Position numbers and translations under genes: made by a program. This document shows, one piece after another, positions 9,723-17,807 of a stretch of DNA of 64,000 nt. Every line of letters starts with the position of its first letter. Position 1 is the first letter of the stretch. The stretch is from Thermoproteota archaeon (GTDB lineage Archaea; Thermoproteota; Thermoprotei; Gearchaeales; Gearchaeaceae), in the NCBI GenBank assembly GCA_021324265.1, contig JAJPJK010000011.1, forward strand, positions 1 to 64,000, read 5' to 3'. The notes under the pieces are model-generated. The model did no database searches, had not been told where the DNA came from, and was given only the letters and a program-made list of their open reading frames with translations.

Positions 9723-10407
9723 AAATTACCGCACCAAGAATTTTTGCGAAATGATAGTTAAAGAAGAGTATCTCTCAACATTTCAGAAATACTTTCTACT
9801 AATTTTTTAAATGGATCTTGCATCGTTAAATCATGATTAGTTTCTTAGTGATTTTGATAGTATTACCTATCTCCTCAAAAAAGTAAAAGAAAACTTAGAG
9901 TTGTTCTTCTTAATGGTTGCCCTTGTTGCTAGTACTATTGAAGGGCCATGAAGTTTCCAACTTCTACAAGATGCTTTTCATACCGTTTAATACATAGGCT
10001 AGAAATAGGCGTGATACCTATAGGGATTACCCAAGTAGTTCTTGTAGCTGCTTTATGTTCTATTTTTTGACATAAAATTGCAGTTAAGACTAGAGCTTTA
10101 ACGGAGCCTACAATGATTCCTTTCCTAATATTCTTGCTCGGAATATCCAGTGATTTTGCTGAACTGCTAGCATTTGCCAATTTACCGCGTTAGTAAAAAG
10201 CAGCAATCTATTGTTCGTTTGCAATTGGTTCAAATAATACAGCTGAGTATGAGGAAAGAGATTCAATCGTTTTCTTTTATGATCTTCACTTACATTTAAT
10301 AGTAATGGCAGAGCTTCTCATTCAGGTATAAAGGTATATATTAAAATAAAATAGTACTATTTCGGGCATGATTTGGCTTAACTTTAGAACATATGGATTA
10401 GGCAAAG
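9723..10407. other. 685-bp region without an intact gene
   Basis: No complete gene is visible on either strand. The only protein-like signal is a broken minus-strand reading frame (listed separately as a likely remnant, 9935-10263). The right edge carries a TATA-like CTTAACTTTA near 10377-10386, about 26 nt before the next gene's ATG. I saw no tRNA or CRISPR structure. Confidence 0.5.
9935..10263 (-). pseudogene. Remnant of an unidentified gene
   Basis: An 81-codon frame (10180-9935) has a protein-like composition, with segments such as KGIIVGSVKALVLTA and ATRTTWVIPIGITPI. Reading the same frame upstream gives another plausible segment (ESLSSYSAVLFEPIANEQ) separated by two stop codons. An interrupted but otherwise sensible frame suggests a decayed gene. 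I do not recognise the family. It could also be a chance frame. Confidence 0.35.
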
Positions 10408-11769
10408 ATGAGAACAAGCTATGATGTTGTTATCATAGGCGGAGGTATCGTTGGTTGCGCTGTTTTGTATACCTTAACTAATTTTACAAATGTAAAATCT
10501 GTTGTGCTTCTAGAGAAAAACACCAATGTAGGTCAAGAAAACTCAAATAAAAAACGCAATAGCAAAACTTTGCATGAAGGTTTTGCGGAGACCAATTATA
10601 GCTTTGAAAAAATGGTAAGGATGAGATTAGCTGCCTCGCTGATCAAGAATTACATCATCAAAAAGTTTGGTAAAATACCGCGTATATTTAGTGGAGAAAA
10701 GAGCTTTTGCTTCAGCTTACCTTTCCTAGTGCTCGCGCTAGATGATGAAATAGATTTTCTTGAGAAAAAATATGAACAAATTAGAAAAGTATTCCCAGAT
10801 GTAAGATTGCTCCAAAAGCAAGAAATCGAAAAACTTGAACCTAACTTAGTCAAAGAGCGAAGTAAGGACCAAGCGATTCTTGCACTTTTTAAACAGGATG
10901 GAACAGTCATAGATTTCGGCGCCTTAGCGCAAGAGCTCCTTCAAGATTCTATAAGCACATCAAATTCGCATATCTTATTCAATCAGAAAGTAAAATCTAT
11001 AAATGAAAAAGGAGATCAAATTGAAGTAATAACTGAGAATTCTAAGTTTATCTGCAAATTCTTAGTCACTACTGCGTCAGCAAATAGTTATTATCTAGCA
11101 AAAAGTCTTGGGTATCTTAAGGAAGATTATGCATTATTGCATGTTAAAGGCAATTATTATGAATACCCACTTGTACTAAGAAGCAAGGTTTATAGACCTC
11201 AAATTGAGAAAATACCATTCGTAGCTGTGCATGCAGACCCAAATCCGTTTATATCAAATCCAATGTTAGAATTCGGTCCCACCACGGAGATCAATCTAAG
11301 TAAGGAATTGGAAAAAGATTTTGATCTGGATTTTCTAGTTGAAGAGTTACTATCTAATGTAAAGCTAATGAGCGTTATTCTTAACATATTAAATGATAGA
11401 GAGACAAGTAGGTTCATATTCAAAAATTTACTTTACAAAATACCCATAATAGGTAAAGAGATATTTGCACAAGAAGCAAGGAAGCTTTTGCCTTCTATTA
11501 ATGCTAGAAAGCTTGTATATAGGCGAGGTGGTGTCAGGCCACAGCTTGTAGATCTAAAAGCGAAAAAACTTATCTTAGGTGAGAAAATTTTTGAATTTGG
11601 GAATATGGTCTTTTGTATTACACCTTCTCCGGGTGCAAGCGCTGCTATGCTTAATGCCTTCGAAATATGCAGAAAGATTCATACATCTCTAGATTTGAAA
11701 TTTTATTTAGATAAATATTCTAGATTTTTTAACATTTCTGATGATTCTCTTTATAAAATGGTTGTCTAG
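10408..11769 (+). CDS. FAD-dependent oxidoreductase (DAO/Mqo-like)
   Basis: 453 aa. The N-terminal VVIIGGGIVGCAVLY is a GxGxxG FAD-binding Rossmann motif, followed by LLEKNTNVG with the acidic ribose-binding residue. NSKTLHEGFAETNY resembles the conserved segment of malate:quinone oxidoreductases, and PSPGASAAMLNA near residue 412 closes the FAD site. It could oxidise malate, 2-hydroxyglutarate or glycerol phosphate and feed electrons to quinone; the sequence alone does not decide. No membrane segment. A TATA-like element sits about 26 nt upstream of the ATG. Confidence 0.78.
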   Translation: MRTSYDVVIIGGGIVGCAVLYTLTNFTNVKSVVLLEKNTNVGQENSNKKRNSKTLHEGFAETNYSFEKMVRMRLAASLIKNYIIKKFGKIPRIFSGEKSFCFSLPFLVLALDDEIDFLEKKYEQIRKVFPDVRLLQKQEIEKLEPNLVKERSKDQAILALFKQDGTVIDFGALAQELLQDSISTSNSHILFNQKVKSINEKGDQIEVITENSKFICKFLVTTASANSYYLAKSLGYLKEDYALLHVKGNYYEYPLVLRSKVYRPQIEKIPFVAVHADPNPFISNPMLEFGPTTEINLSKELEKDFDLDFLVEELLSNVKLMSVILNILNDRETSRFIFKNLLYKIPIIGKEIFAQEARKLLPSINARKLVYRRGGVRPQLVDLKAKKLILGEKIFEFGNMVFCITPSPGASAAMLNAFEICRKIHTSLDLKFYLDKYSRFFNISDDSLYKMVV

Positions 11770-11871
11770 TAACAATAATTATTATTAATATTGGATTAAA
11801 ACTTTTAAAAATGTTGATGAAAGATCTCATCCTATAATAGTGGGATATATATTTATTAACCTCCTGTTACA

Positions 11872-12780
11872 ATGGATAATTGTCTGATGAGCACTAAACT
11901 AAAAAAGGAATTCATCAGAATGTTGAGAAGAGATGAGGAATTCAAATATACTGTATTGGGCTTATTAGGTATAGATAAGATCTTTGAAGAATTGAAAAAA
12001 CTTAGGGAGGATTTCAATGCTTATGTAAAACAAAGTGAAGAAAGATGGAATAAGTTTTTAGAGGAATGGAACTCATGGCGCAAGGAAAATGAACTGAAAT
12101 GGGAAGCGAATGAAAAGAGATGGATTGAAAATATGAAACGTTGGGAAGCGAATGAAAAGAGATGGGAAGAGAATATGAAACGCTGGGAGGCTAATGAAAA
12201 AAGATGGATTGAAAATCAAAAAAGATGGGAGGCTAATGAAAAACGTTGGAAGGCTAATGAAAAGAGATGGATTGAAAATATGAAACGTTGGGAAGCGAAT
12301 GAAAAGAGATGGATTGAAAATCAAAAAAGATGGGAGGAGAATATGAAGAGATGGATCGAGGCCCAAAACAATTTTAAGTGGATGATGAACGCTTTGCAGG
12401 ATATAAGGGATGCATTAGGAGGCGGTTTTGAATACTATACTGCAAGAGTAGTGAAATTAATTTTGAAGGAAAAAGGTATCGATGCTGACGTTGGAGCAAA
12501 TGTAACTGTTGTTATTGATGGTCAAAAAGAAGTGGATATATTTTGTAAGGATCCTCTGATAATCGGCGAAGTCACAATAACACTCAGAACAATCGAAGAA
12601 GCTGAAGGGCAGTTGGAAAAGCTTAAACAAGCTGTAGAAGCAGCAGAAAAATTTATGAAGAAGAAGGCATTCATGAAAGTTATAGCTGTAGAGTTCGTTA
12701 CTCCTGAAGTTGCTAAATTTCTTGAAGAGAAATCAAAGGAATTGGGTTTGTATCTCATCCTAGGCAGACAAGTCATTTAG
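11872..12780 (+). CDS. DUF3782-like coiled-coil protein with nuclease-like C-terminus
   Basis: 302 aa in three parts. Residues 1-57 are a charged helical lead. Residues about 58-166 form a long coiled coil, including 13 successive seven-residue units with Trp at the same position. Residues 170-302 are an alpha/beta domain with E-V-D-I-F then DPLIIGEVT, which resembles the acidic-hydrophobic-Glu core of PD-(D/E)XK nucleases, as reported for crenarchaeal DUF3782-type proteins. A possible TATA element (near 11845) precedes the ATG by about 25 nt; ATG at 11887 is an alternative start. The function is unknown; a DNA-binding or structural role is inference. It has no operon partner. Confidence 0.75.
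   Translation: MDNCLMSTKLKKEFIRMLRRDEEFKYTVLGLLGIDKIFEELKKLREDFNAYVKQSEERWNKFLEEWNSWRKENELKWEANEKRWIENMKRWEANEKRWEENMKRWEANEKRWIENQKRWEANEKRWKANEKRWIENMKRWEANEKRWIENQKRWEENMKRWIEAQNNFKWMMNALQDIRDALGGGFEYYTARVVKLILKEKGIDADVGANVTVVIDGQKEVDIFCKDPLIIGEVTITLRTIEEAEGQLEKLKQAVEAAEKFMKKKAFMKVIAVEFVTPEVAKFLEEKSKELGLYLILGRQVI
12097..12369 (+). repeat. 13 tandem 21-bp units encoding Trp heptads
   Basis: Each unit encodes one of a few heptads: RWEANEK, RWIENMK, RWIENQK, RWEENMK, RWKANEK. The first is KWEANEK and the last RWIEAQN. Two DNA versions alternate (gaagcgaat and gaggctaat), which suggests growth by unequal exchange of two-heptad blocks. The reverse strand shows a spurious open frame because of the repeat. 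Confidence 0.9.
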
Positions 12781-12908
12781 CATAAAGCTACGTATACATT
12801 CTATATTTCTAAATTATGTATTAATCAGTATAAAATTCATCAATTGAGATATTTTATACTTATTTTACCTATTTAAAAATATGGTAGAAAAATGTTAATT
12901 TTTAAAAA

Positions 12909-13538
12909 TTATTTAACAACTATATATCCTTGCATATATCCGATATAATCCATACCAGGTCCACATGGAGTTTCACACAAATAGAGATATGTTCCAGCCT
13001 TAGTGAATGTGTAATAAAATACCACAATTGAGTAAGGTGGTATTGGGATATTAATTCCTAGGCTGGGAACGGTAAAAGTGTGCCCTGTAGGTAGGTTTTG
13101 AATTGTTTCTCCTACAGTATAGTTTATTGCAACCTGTCTATGATCTTCTGTATCATTGTAGATCGTGAAAGGAATTGTAACTTTTCCAGTCCAGTTAAAT
13201 TGCATACTGTCAAGATTAACTATGACAAACTTTACTGTTGTGTTTACTGGGACGATTATCGTATTGTTCGCTGTTGGAGGTGTGCCATTAGATACCCCCA
13301 AAGGATGATTGCTCGTAATTTCGTTTGGAAGAACAAAAGCATCATAACCAGGGCCTCCCCAATCAGGGATGACGTATAGTGTTATAGTTTCAGTTTTTGA
13401 AGTTTCGGATGTTAAACTAGCATTAGATGGCTTTCCAAGCGTACCATAGGTAAAGAATACAGCAACTCCAATTACAATTATTCCAAGTATAATAACAGCA
13501 ATACTCTTTTTATTTTTTATTGCTTTTTGTGATACCAT
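12909..13538 (-). CDS. Membrane-anchored cupredoxin with CuA-like Cys loop
   Basis: About 209 aa. An N-terminal anchor (SIAVIILGIIVIGVAVFF) is followed by a Ser/Thr linker and one cupredoxin beta-sandwich facing outside. Near the C-terminus YLCETPCGPGM has the two Cys and Gly spacing of the CuA loop of cytochrome oxidase subunit II (C-x3-C-G), but where CuA has His there is Met, and the CuA Met position is Ile; another Met lies six residues further on. An upstream candidate His is in TGHTF. I chose the ATG at 13538, since the upstream TTG (13553) leaves no room for the TATA element at about 13560-13570. Probably an electron carrier near a terminal oxidase; it is not next to oxidase genes. Confidence 0.75.
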   Translation of the reverse strand: MVSQKAIKNKKSIAVIILGIIVIGVAVFFTYGTLGKPSNASLTSETSKTETITLYVIPDWGGPGYDAFVLPNEITSNHPLGVSNGTPPTANNTIIVPVNTTVKFVIVNLDSMQFNWTGKVTIPFTIYNDTEDHRQVAINYTVGETIQNLPTGHTFTVPSLGINIPIPPYSIVVFYYTFTKAGTYLYLCETPCGPGMDYIGYMQGYIVVK

Positions 13539-13722
13539 ATAGCAATTTCTCAAAATAAAGATATTTAAAGACTATTATTTTTTTTAATGTAAAGATTTAT
13601 TTTTATAAATTAATAAATGCTTTTGTCTATAGATTAAAATATATGTATGTTAATATATGCAAATAACTATTCCACAACTTTGTATTAACTGTTACTCTAG
13701 CGTTCATAATAAATTTTTGAAT

Positions 13723-15135
13723 TTATTCCACGCAACAACTCATCCTCTCCACGTTTCTAACGAAGGATTGTGCAGCTATCTTTATTCCTTCTGAGAGAGT
13801 AGGAAATGCATGCACTGTATCAATCAAATCCTTTATCGTTAACCCGAACCTTATTGCTAAAGTAGCTTCAATTATGAACTCAGATGCGTAAGGAGCGAGG
13901 GCATGAATACCTACTATTTTACCATTAGTAGGTTCAATGACAATTTTAATCAATCCTCTCTTCTCTTTCATTAAATGTGCCTTTGGTATATGCTCTAGTT
14001 TTATTAGATTACATGAACATTTTCCATATTCATTTACGTATTCTGATTCTAGATATCCGACCGAAGCCAACTGTGGATATGTGAATATTACAGAAGGTAC
14101 ATGAAGATAATCCATTTCTTCTTCCAACCCTAATATGTTGCTCACTGCTACTGTTCCTTCCCTTGCTGCTAGTGTTTCTAGCATTAACCTCTTGGAAACA
14201 CAATCGCCTGCAGCATATATGCGAGGATTACTTGTTTGCATTCTCTTATTCGTTACTATGAAGCCATTGCTTGTTGTCTCAACATTTGCTTTTTCTAGCA
14301 TTAACTGATCTGTATTCGGTTTTCTCCCAGTTGCAACTAATATCTCATCTACTTCAAGCTCTTCTTTCCCCCTAGCTGTCACTATTTCTAGGATTTTCTT
14401 ACCGGCAGCTTTCTTTACCTTATTTATTCTAGCTTTTAAGACGAATTGCATCCCTTCCTCTTCCAAGTTGTTTTGTAAATATTGAGATAGCTCGTATTCA
14501 GATTGAGGAGCTATTCTGTTTAATGCTTCAATGATGACTACTTGGGAACCTAAATGCAAAAAGGCTTGGCCTATCTCTAATCCTATTGCACCCGCTCCTA
14601 TTATTGCTATTTTACCTGGCAAACTATCAATGTCCCATATCGTATTGCTTGTGAGATATCCGATCTCATTAAGCCCTTCTATATTTGGTATTGATGGCCT
14701 TGAACCAACTGCTATCAAAATGTTTTTCGCTTTGAATACCTTTCCATCCACTCCTATTTCATTTGTTGAAAAGAACCTAACCTTTCCTTCTAAGTACTCT
14801 ATATTAGGATAGGCTTTAAGCACTTCTTCATATTTATTTTTCCTAAGCTCTTTGACGGTATTTCTAAGACCTTCCATAATGTTTCGAAAATCTGGTTTAA
14901 TCTCGCCAATTTCTATTCCTTCGAATCTCTTTTGTTTTGAGTAGAAAATCGTATTCGAAACTTCTAGCAAGTATTTAGATGGAATACAACCAACGTTTAC
15001 ACAAGTACCACCCATTGGCCCATATCCTATCATCAAGATACTCGCATCATTCTCGCTAAGTTCGGATGCTTTAATTGCCGCGGCGAAAGCTGCTGCTCCA
15101 TTGCCTATTATTATTATATCATAATTCTTGGTCAT
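13723..15135 (-). CDS. merA: Mercuric reductase
   Basis: 470 aa flavoprotein of the pyridine nucleotide-disulfide oxidoreductase class I. It reduces Hg(II) to volatile Hg(0) with NAD(P)H. Visible: FAD motif IIIGNGAAAFAAA, redox-active GGTCVNVGCIPSKYLL (CxxxxC), NAD motif GAGAIGLEIGQAFL, AAGDC, and a C-terminal vicinal Cys pair in MSCCVE. That C-terminal CC is specific to MerA and separates it from dihydrolipoamide dehydrogenase. The N-terminal heavy-metal-binding domain of many bacterial MerA is absent, as in other archaeal ones. It is divergent from an HxlR-type regulator, sharing a 54-bp promoter region with a palindrome. Confidence 0.92.
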   Translation of the reverse strand: MTKNYDIIIIGNGAAAFAAAIKASELSENDASILMIGYGPMGGTCVNVGCIPSKYLLEVSNTIFYSKQKRFEGIEIGEIKPDFRNIMEGLRNTVKELRKNKYEEVLKAYPNIEYLEGKVRFFSTNEIGVDGKVFKAKNILIAVGSRPSIPNIEGLNEIGYLTSNTIWDIDSLPGKIAIIGAGAIGLEIGQAFLHLGSQVVIIEALNRIAPQSEYELSQYLQNNLEEEGMQFVLKARINKVKKAAGKKILEIVTARGKEELEVDEILVATGRKPNTDQLMLEKANVETTSNGFIVTNKRMQTSNPRIYAAGDCVSKRLMLETLAAREGTVAVSNILGLEEEMDYLHVPSVIFTYPQLASVGYLESEYVNEYGKCSCNLIKLEHIPKAHLMKEKRGLIKIVIEPTNGKIVGIHALAPYASEFIIEATLAIRFGLTIKDLIDTVHAFPTLSEGIKIAAQSFVRNVERMSCCVE

Positions 15136-15144
15136 GCGATACTA

Positions 15145-15189
15145 TAAAATTTAAAGTTTAAAAACTATATAGTATATAGTAATATAGTA
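15145..15189. promoter_or_regulatory. Shared promoter/operator region between merA and the HxlR regulator
   Basis: CTATATA-G-TATATAG (15165-15179) is a perfect 7-bp inverted repeat around one base; part of it is repeated as ATATAGTA just before the regulator ATG (15190). The palindrome would serve as TATA box for the plus-strand leaderless regulator mRNA. Read on the minus strand, TTTAAATTTTATAG (about 15143-15156) can serve merA. A dimeric regulator binding here could control both directions; this is inference. Confidence 0.55.
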
Positions 15190-15582
15190 ATGGAGAATGA
15201 TATCATCTGCCTATGTCCGATTGAAGGCGTCATCGATATAATTGCTAAGAAGTGGGCTTTATTAGTTATAAATGAGTTGGGGAATCATGGTAAGTTAAGG
15301 TTTAATGAACTCATGAGGGAACTTAAGCCTATCACACCAAGAGCTTTGGCAGATGTTTTGAGGGATCTGTTACAAGTTGGTCTCATATCGAGAACTAAAT
15401 ATAACGAAATCCCTCCGAGAGTAGAGTATTTTTTGACCGAAGATGGTAAAAAGCTTAGAAATGCAATTTTGCCATTACTGAGATGGGCTTTAGAAAGAGA
15501 AGATACCGTTATTGCACATTGTTCATGCAGCTTGATTGAGCAAGGTGAGATTGTCAAGGATGTTGAATATTATAGCAAATAA
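15190..15582 (+). CDS. HxlR-family winged-helix regulator, probably of merA
   Basis: 130 aa. The family pattern is clear: CPIEGVIDIIAKKWALLVINEL at the N-terminus, RFNELMRELKPITPRALADVL for the recognition helix, and LTEDGKKLRNAI in the wing. Four Cys at the termini (CLC at residues 7-9 and CSC near residue 119) could bind a soft metal such as Hg(II); that is inference. It is divergent from merA and overlaps a palindrome at its own promoter, so autoregulation and merA control are likely. Confidence 0.85.
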   Translation: MENDIICLCPIEGVIDIIAKKWALLVINELGNHGKLRFNELMRELKPITPRALADVLRDLLQVGLISRTKYNEIPPRVEYFLTEDGKKLRNAILPLLRWALEREDTVIAHCSCSLIEQGEIVKDVEYYSK

Positions 15583-15780
15583 TATATATTTTCTTATGGT
15601 AAAGCTGATTTTCAGTTACCTTATAGCAACAGATGTGTTTTCCTAATATATTTTTCTAGATATCTATTTGGCTTCTAAGATAAGTGTATCGATCCTATCG
15701 ATATTTTGATGTAATATTTATTATATGAGATCAAAATATTACATGATCAAATTAAACTAAATAAAAATATAACTAGAAAA
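15583..15780. other. AT-rich convergent intergenic region
   Basis: 198 bp between two 3' ends. No gene or convincing stem-loop terminator seen; there are T-rich stretches on both strands and the direct motif GATCAAA/ATATTACATGATC around 15728-15748. Confidence 0.4.
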
Positions 15781-16578
15781 TTATAATTTCTTTACTTGAG
15801 TAAGTAATTTGTCCCATCCAATGAAAGCTGACCAACCTCCATCTACTGTTATATTAGCACCTGTTATGTATGATGCCTTATCAGAGCATAAAAATAATAC
15901 CACATCAGCTACCTCTCTGGCTCTTCCATATCTACCCATTGGTGTCCTTTGCTCTATATCACTTGAGGTATAATCACCTAGACTAACATCTTTCACTTCC
16001 ATTTCAGTCATTATATATCCGGGAGAAACACAATTCACTCGTATTCCATAATGAGCCAACTCAGTAGCAAGCACTTTCGTCAAACCTATGAGCGCGTGCT
16101 TAGAAGAACAATATGCAGCTCTTTTAGGCAATCCTCCTAAACCGTATATTGAACCGATATTTACTATGCATCCACCTCCTTGTTTAATCATTTGTTTCGC
16201 AGCTAGTTGTGAAAGATAGAAAGGACCATAAAGATTGATTTTAATCACTTTATCCCATTCTTCAGGTAAAATCTCTATGCTAGGTTTTATGAGAGAAACC
16301 CCAGCATTATTAATGAGAATATCTAATTTCCCAAATGCTTCCAAACATGCCCTAACTAGCTTTTCGCATTGTGCATATTCTCCTACATCCGCTGCACAAC
16401 CCACTACTTTTCCTTTGTATGTGCTAGCTAACTCATTTACAATCCTTTCTACATCCTTTTGATTCCTCGAATTTATAACAACACTTGCACTTTCTTCAAG
16501 GAAGATTTTTGCGATCTCCAGTCCAATACCTTTTGTAGAACCGGTTACTATTGCAACCTTATCCTTTAGCAAGTTCAT
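15781..16578 (-). CDS. Short-chain dehydrogenase/reductase
   Basis: 265 aa. Classical SDR: TGSTKGIG cofactor motif near residue 12, NNAG near 90, and the YCSSK catalytic Tyr-Lys with a preceding Ser (NIGSIYG). C-terminal GANITVDGGWSAF is typical of FabG/gluconate 5-dehydrogenase-like enzymes. The ATG overlaps the stop of the upstream amino acid dehydrogenase (ATGA), so the two are co-translated. The substrate, probably a hydroxyacid or polyol, is not known. Confidence 0.88.
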   Translation of the reverse strand: MNLLKDKVAIVTGSTKGIGLEIAKIFLEESASVVINSRNQKDVERIVNELASTYKGKVVGCAADVGEYAQCEKLVRACLEAFGKLDILINNAGVSLIKPSIEILPEEWDKVIKINLYGPFYLSQLAAKQMIKQGGGCIVNIGSIYGLGGLPKRAAYCSSKHALIGLTKVLATELAHYGIRVNCVSPGYIMTEMEVKDVSLGDYTSSDIEQRTPMGRYGRAREVADVVLFLCSDKASYITGANITVDGGWSAFIGWDKLLTQVKKL

Positions 16579-17672
16579 TCTAAAGCTCCCCGTTTTCGTA
16601 TATTTTTTGCTTTTGCAGCTTCTTCGATTCTCCTTTCAGCTAGCCTATCAGCAGCCAAGAAGGTTGGTATCTTTTCTTTCTCTGCGATTTCCAAAACCAT
16701 TTCGACATTGTCCTTAACTTTGTATACTTTCCCCATTGCTTTTTCGTGGTTATGTGGAGGATTAAAAAGCCTGTACGTATCATATATTGTTCCACCAGCA
16801 TTGATAATGTAGTCAGGGACATAAAGGATACCCTTTTTTTCTATCTCATAACCATCTTTCTCTTCCTTAAGTTGATTGTTCGCGCTGCCTGCTACAATTT
16901 TGCACTTTAGCTTGGGTATAGTTGAGCTATTAAGAATCCCGCCTAAAGCGCAGGGACAGAAAATGTCCATTTCAATAGAGTATATTTCTTCAGGATCTAC
17001 GTATTTGGCGTCGTAGTTTTTTAGTATATAATCAACTTTATCTTTATCAATATCAGTAACGAAAAGTTCTACATCCTCGCTAGATAACAGTTTGACCACT
17101 TCTGAACCAACGGCACCGAGTCCCTGAACACCTATTTTAAGACCGCCGAGATTTTCGCTTCCGAAAAATTTTTTTGCCGCCACCTTCATGCCCAGGATAA
17201 CTCCTATGGCTGTTGCCGGTGCGATAGGTCCTGCTCCACCAAGATATTCAGGAAGTGTTATAACAAACCTTGTTTCTGCATATATCGCTTCCATATCTTT
17301 AAGTGTAGTACCGACATCTTCTCCAGTGTAATATATCCCGCCAAGTCTATCTATGAATCTTCCGAGTGCTCTCAAGATTGCTTCAGTCTTATCTTTTTTA
17401 GGATCACCTATTATGACTGCTTTCCCTCCTCCTAAATTAACGCCTGCAGCTGCATATTTGTAAGTCATACCTCTAGCAAGCCTTAAAGCATCTTCAATAG
17501 CTTCCCATTCATTTGAATATGTCCACATTCTACAACCCCCTGCAGCTGGTCCTAGCGTTGTGTCATGTATTGCTATTACTGCTCTCAGGCCAGTTGAGAT
17601 GTCGTTACATATGTAAAGATTTTCATAGTTATACTTTCTCATGTAATCAAAAACTCTCCAGTTTTCACTCAT
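16575..17672 (-). CDS. Leucine/valine-type amino acid dehydrogenase
   Basis: About 365 aa. Oxidative deamination of a branched-chain or aromatic amino acid with NAD. GPAAGGCRMW and AAAGVNLGGGKAVI carry the substrate and catalytic Lys residues of the Glu/Leu/Phe/Val dehydrogenase family; GVQGLGAVGSEVV is the dinucleotide loop. Length and motifs fit leucine dehydrogenase better than glutamate dehydrogenase (about 420 aa). The open frame reaches a TTG at 17687, but ATG at 17672 lies about 26 nt from GCTTATATTTC (TATA) and is preferred. First gene of a two-gene unit with the SDR. Confidence 0.87.
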   Translation of the reverse strand: MSENWRVFDYMRKYNYENLYICNDISTGLRAVIAIHDTTLGPAAGGCRMWTYSNEWEAIEDALRLARGMTYKYAAAGVNLGGGKAVIIGDPKKDKTEAILRALGRFIDRLGGIYYTGEDVGTTLKDMEAIYAETRFVITLPEYLGGAGPIAPATAIGVILGMKVAAKKFFGSENLGGLKIGVQGLGAVGSEVVKLLSSEDVELFVTDIDKDKVDYILKNYDAKYVDPEEIYSIEMDIFCPCALGGILNSSTIPKLKCKIVAGSANNQLKEEKDGYEIEKKGILYVPDYIINAGGTIYDTYRLFNPPHNHEKAMGKVYKVKDNVEMVLEIAEKEKIPTFLAADRLAERRIEEAAKAKNIRKRGALE

Positions 17673-17807
17673 AAAGAAAATATTCAATACTGAAATATAA
17701 GCTTAAAATGATATGCAGGACATATAAAGATCTATTAGACTGAAATAGGAAATTAATTAATGATGTAATACGTAAAGTATTTTTAAGTATTTATTTTATT
17801 TAAATTT

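Noticed and set aside
12073..12366. 97-codon open frame antisense to the heptad repeat
   Set aside because: It exists only because the repeat on the other strand is stop-free in this frame; repetitive hydrophobic product, no start signal.
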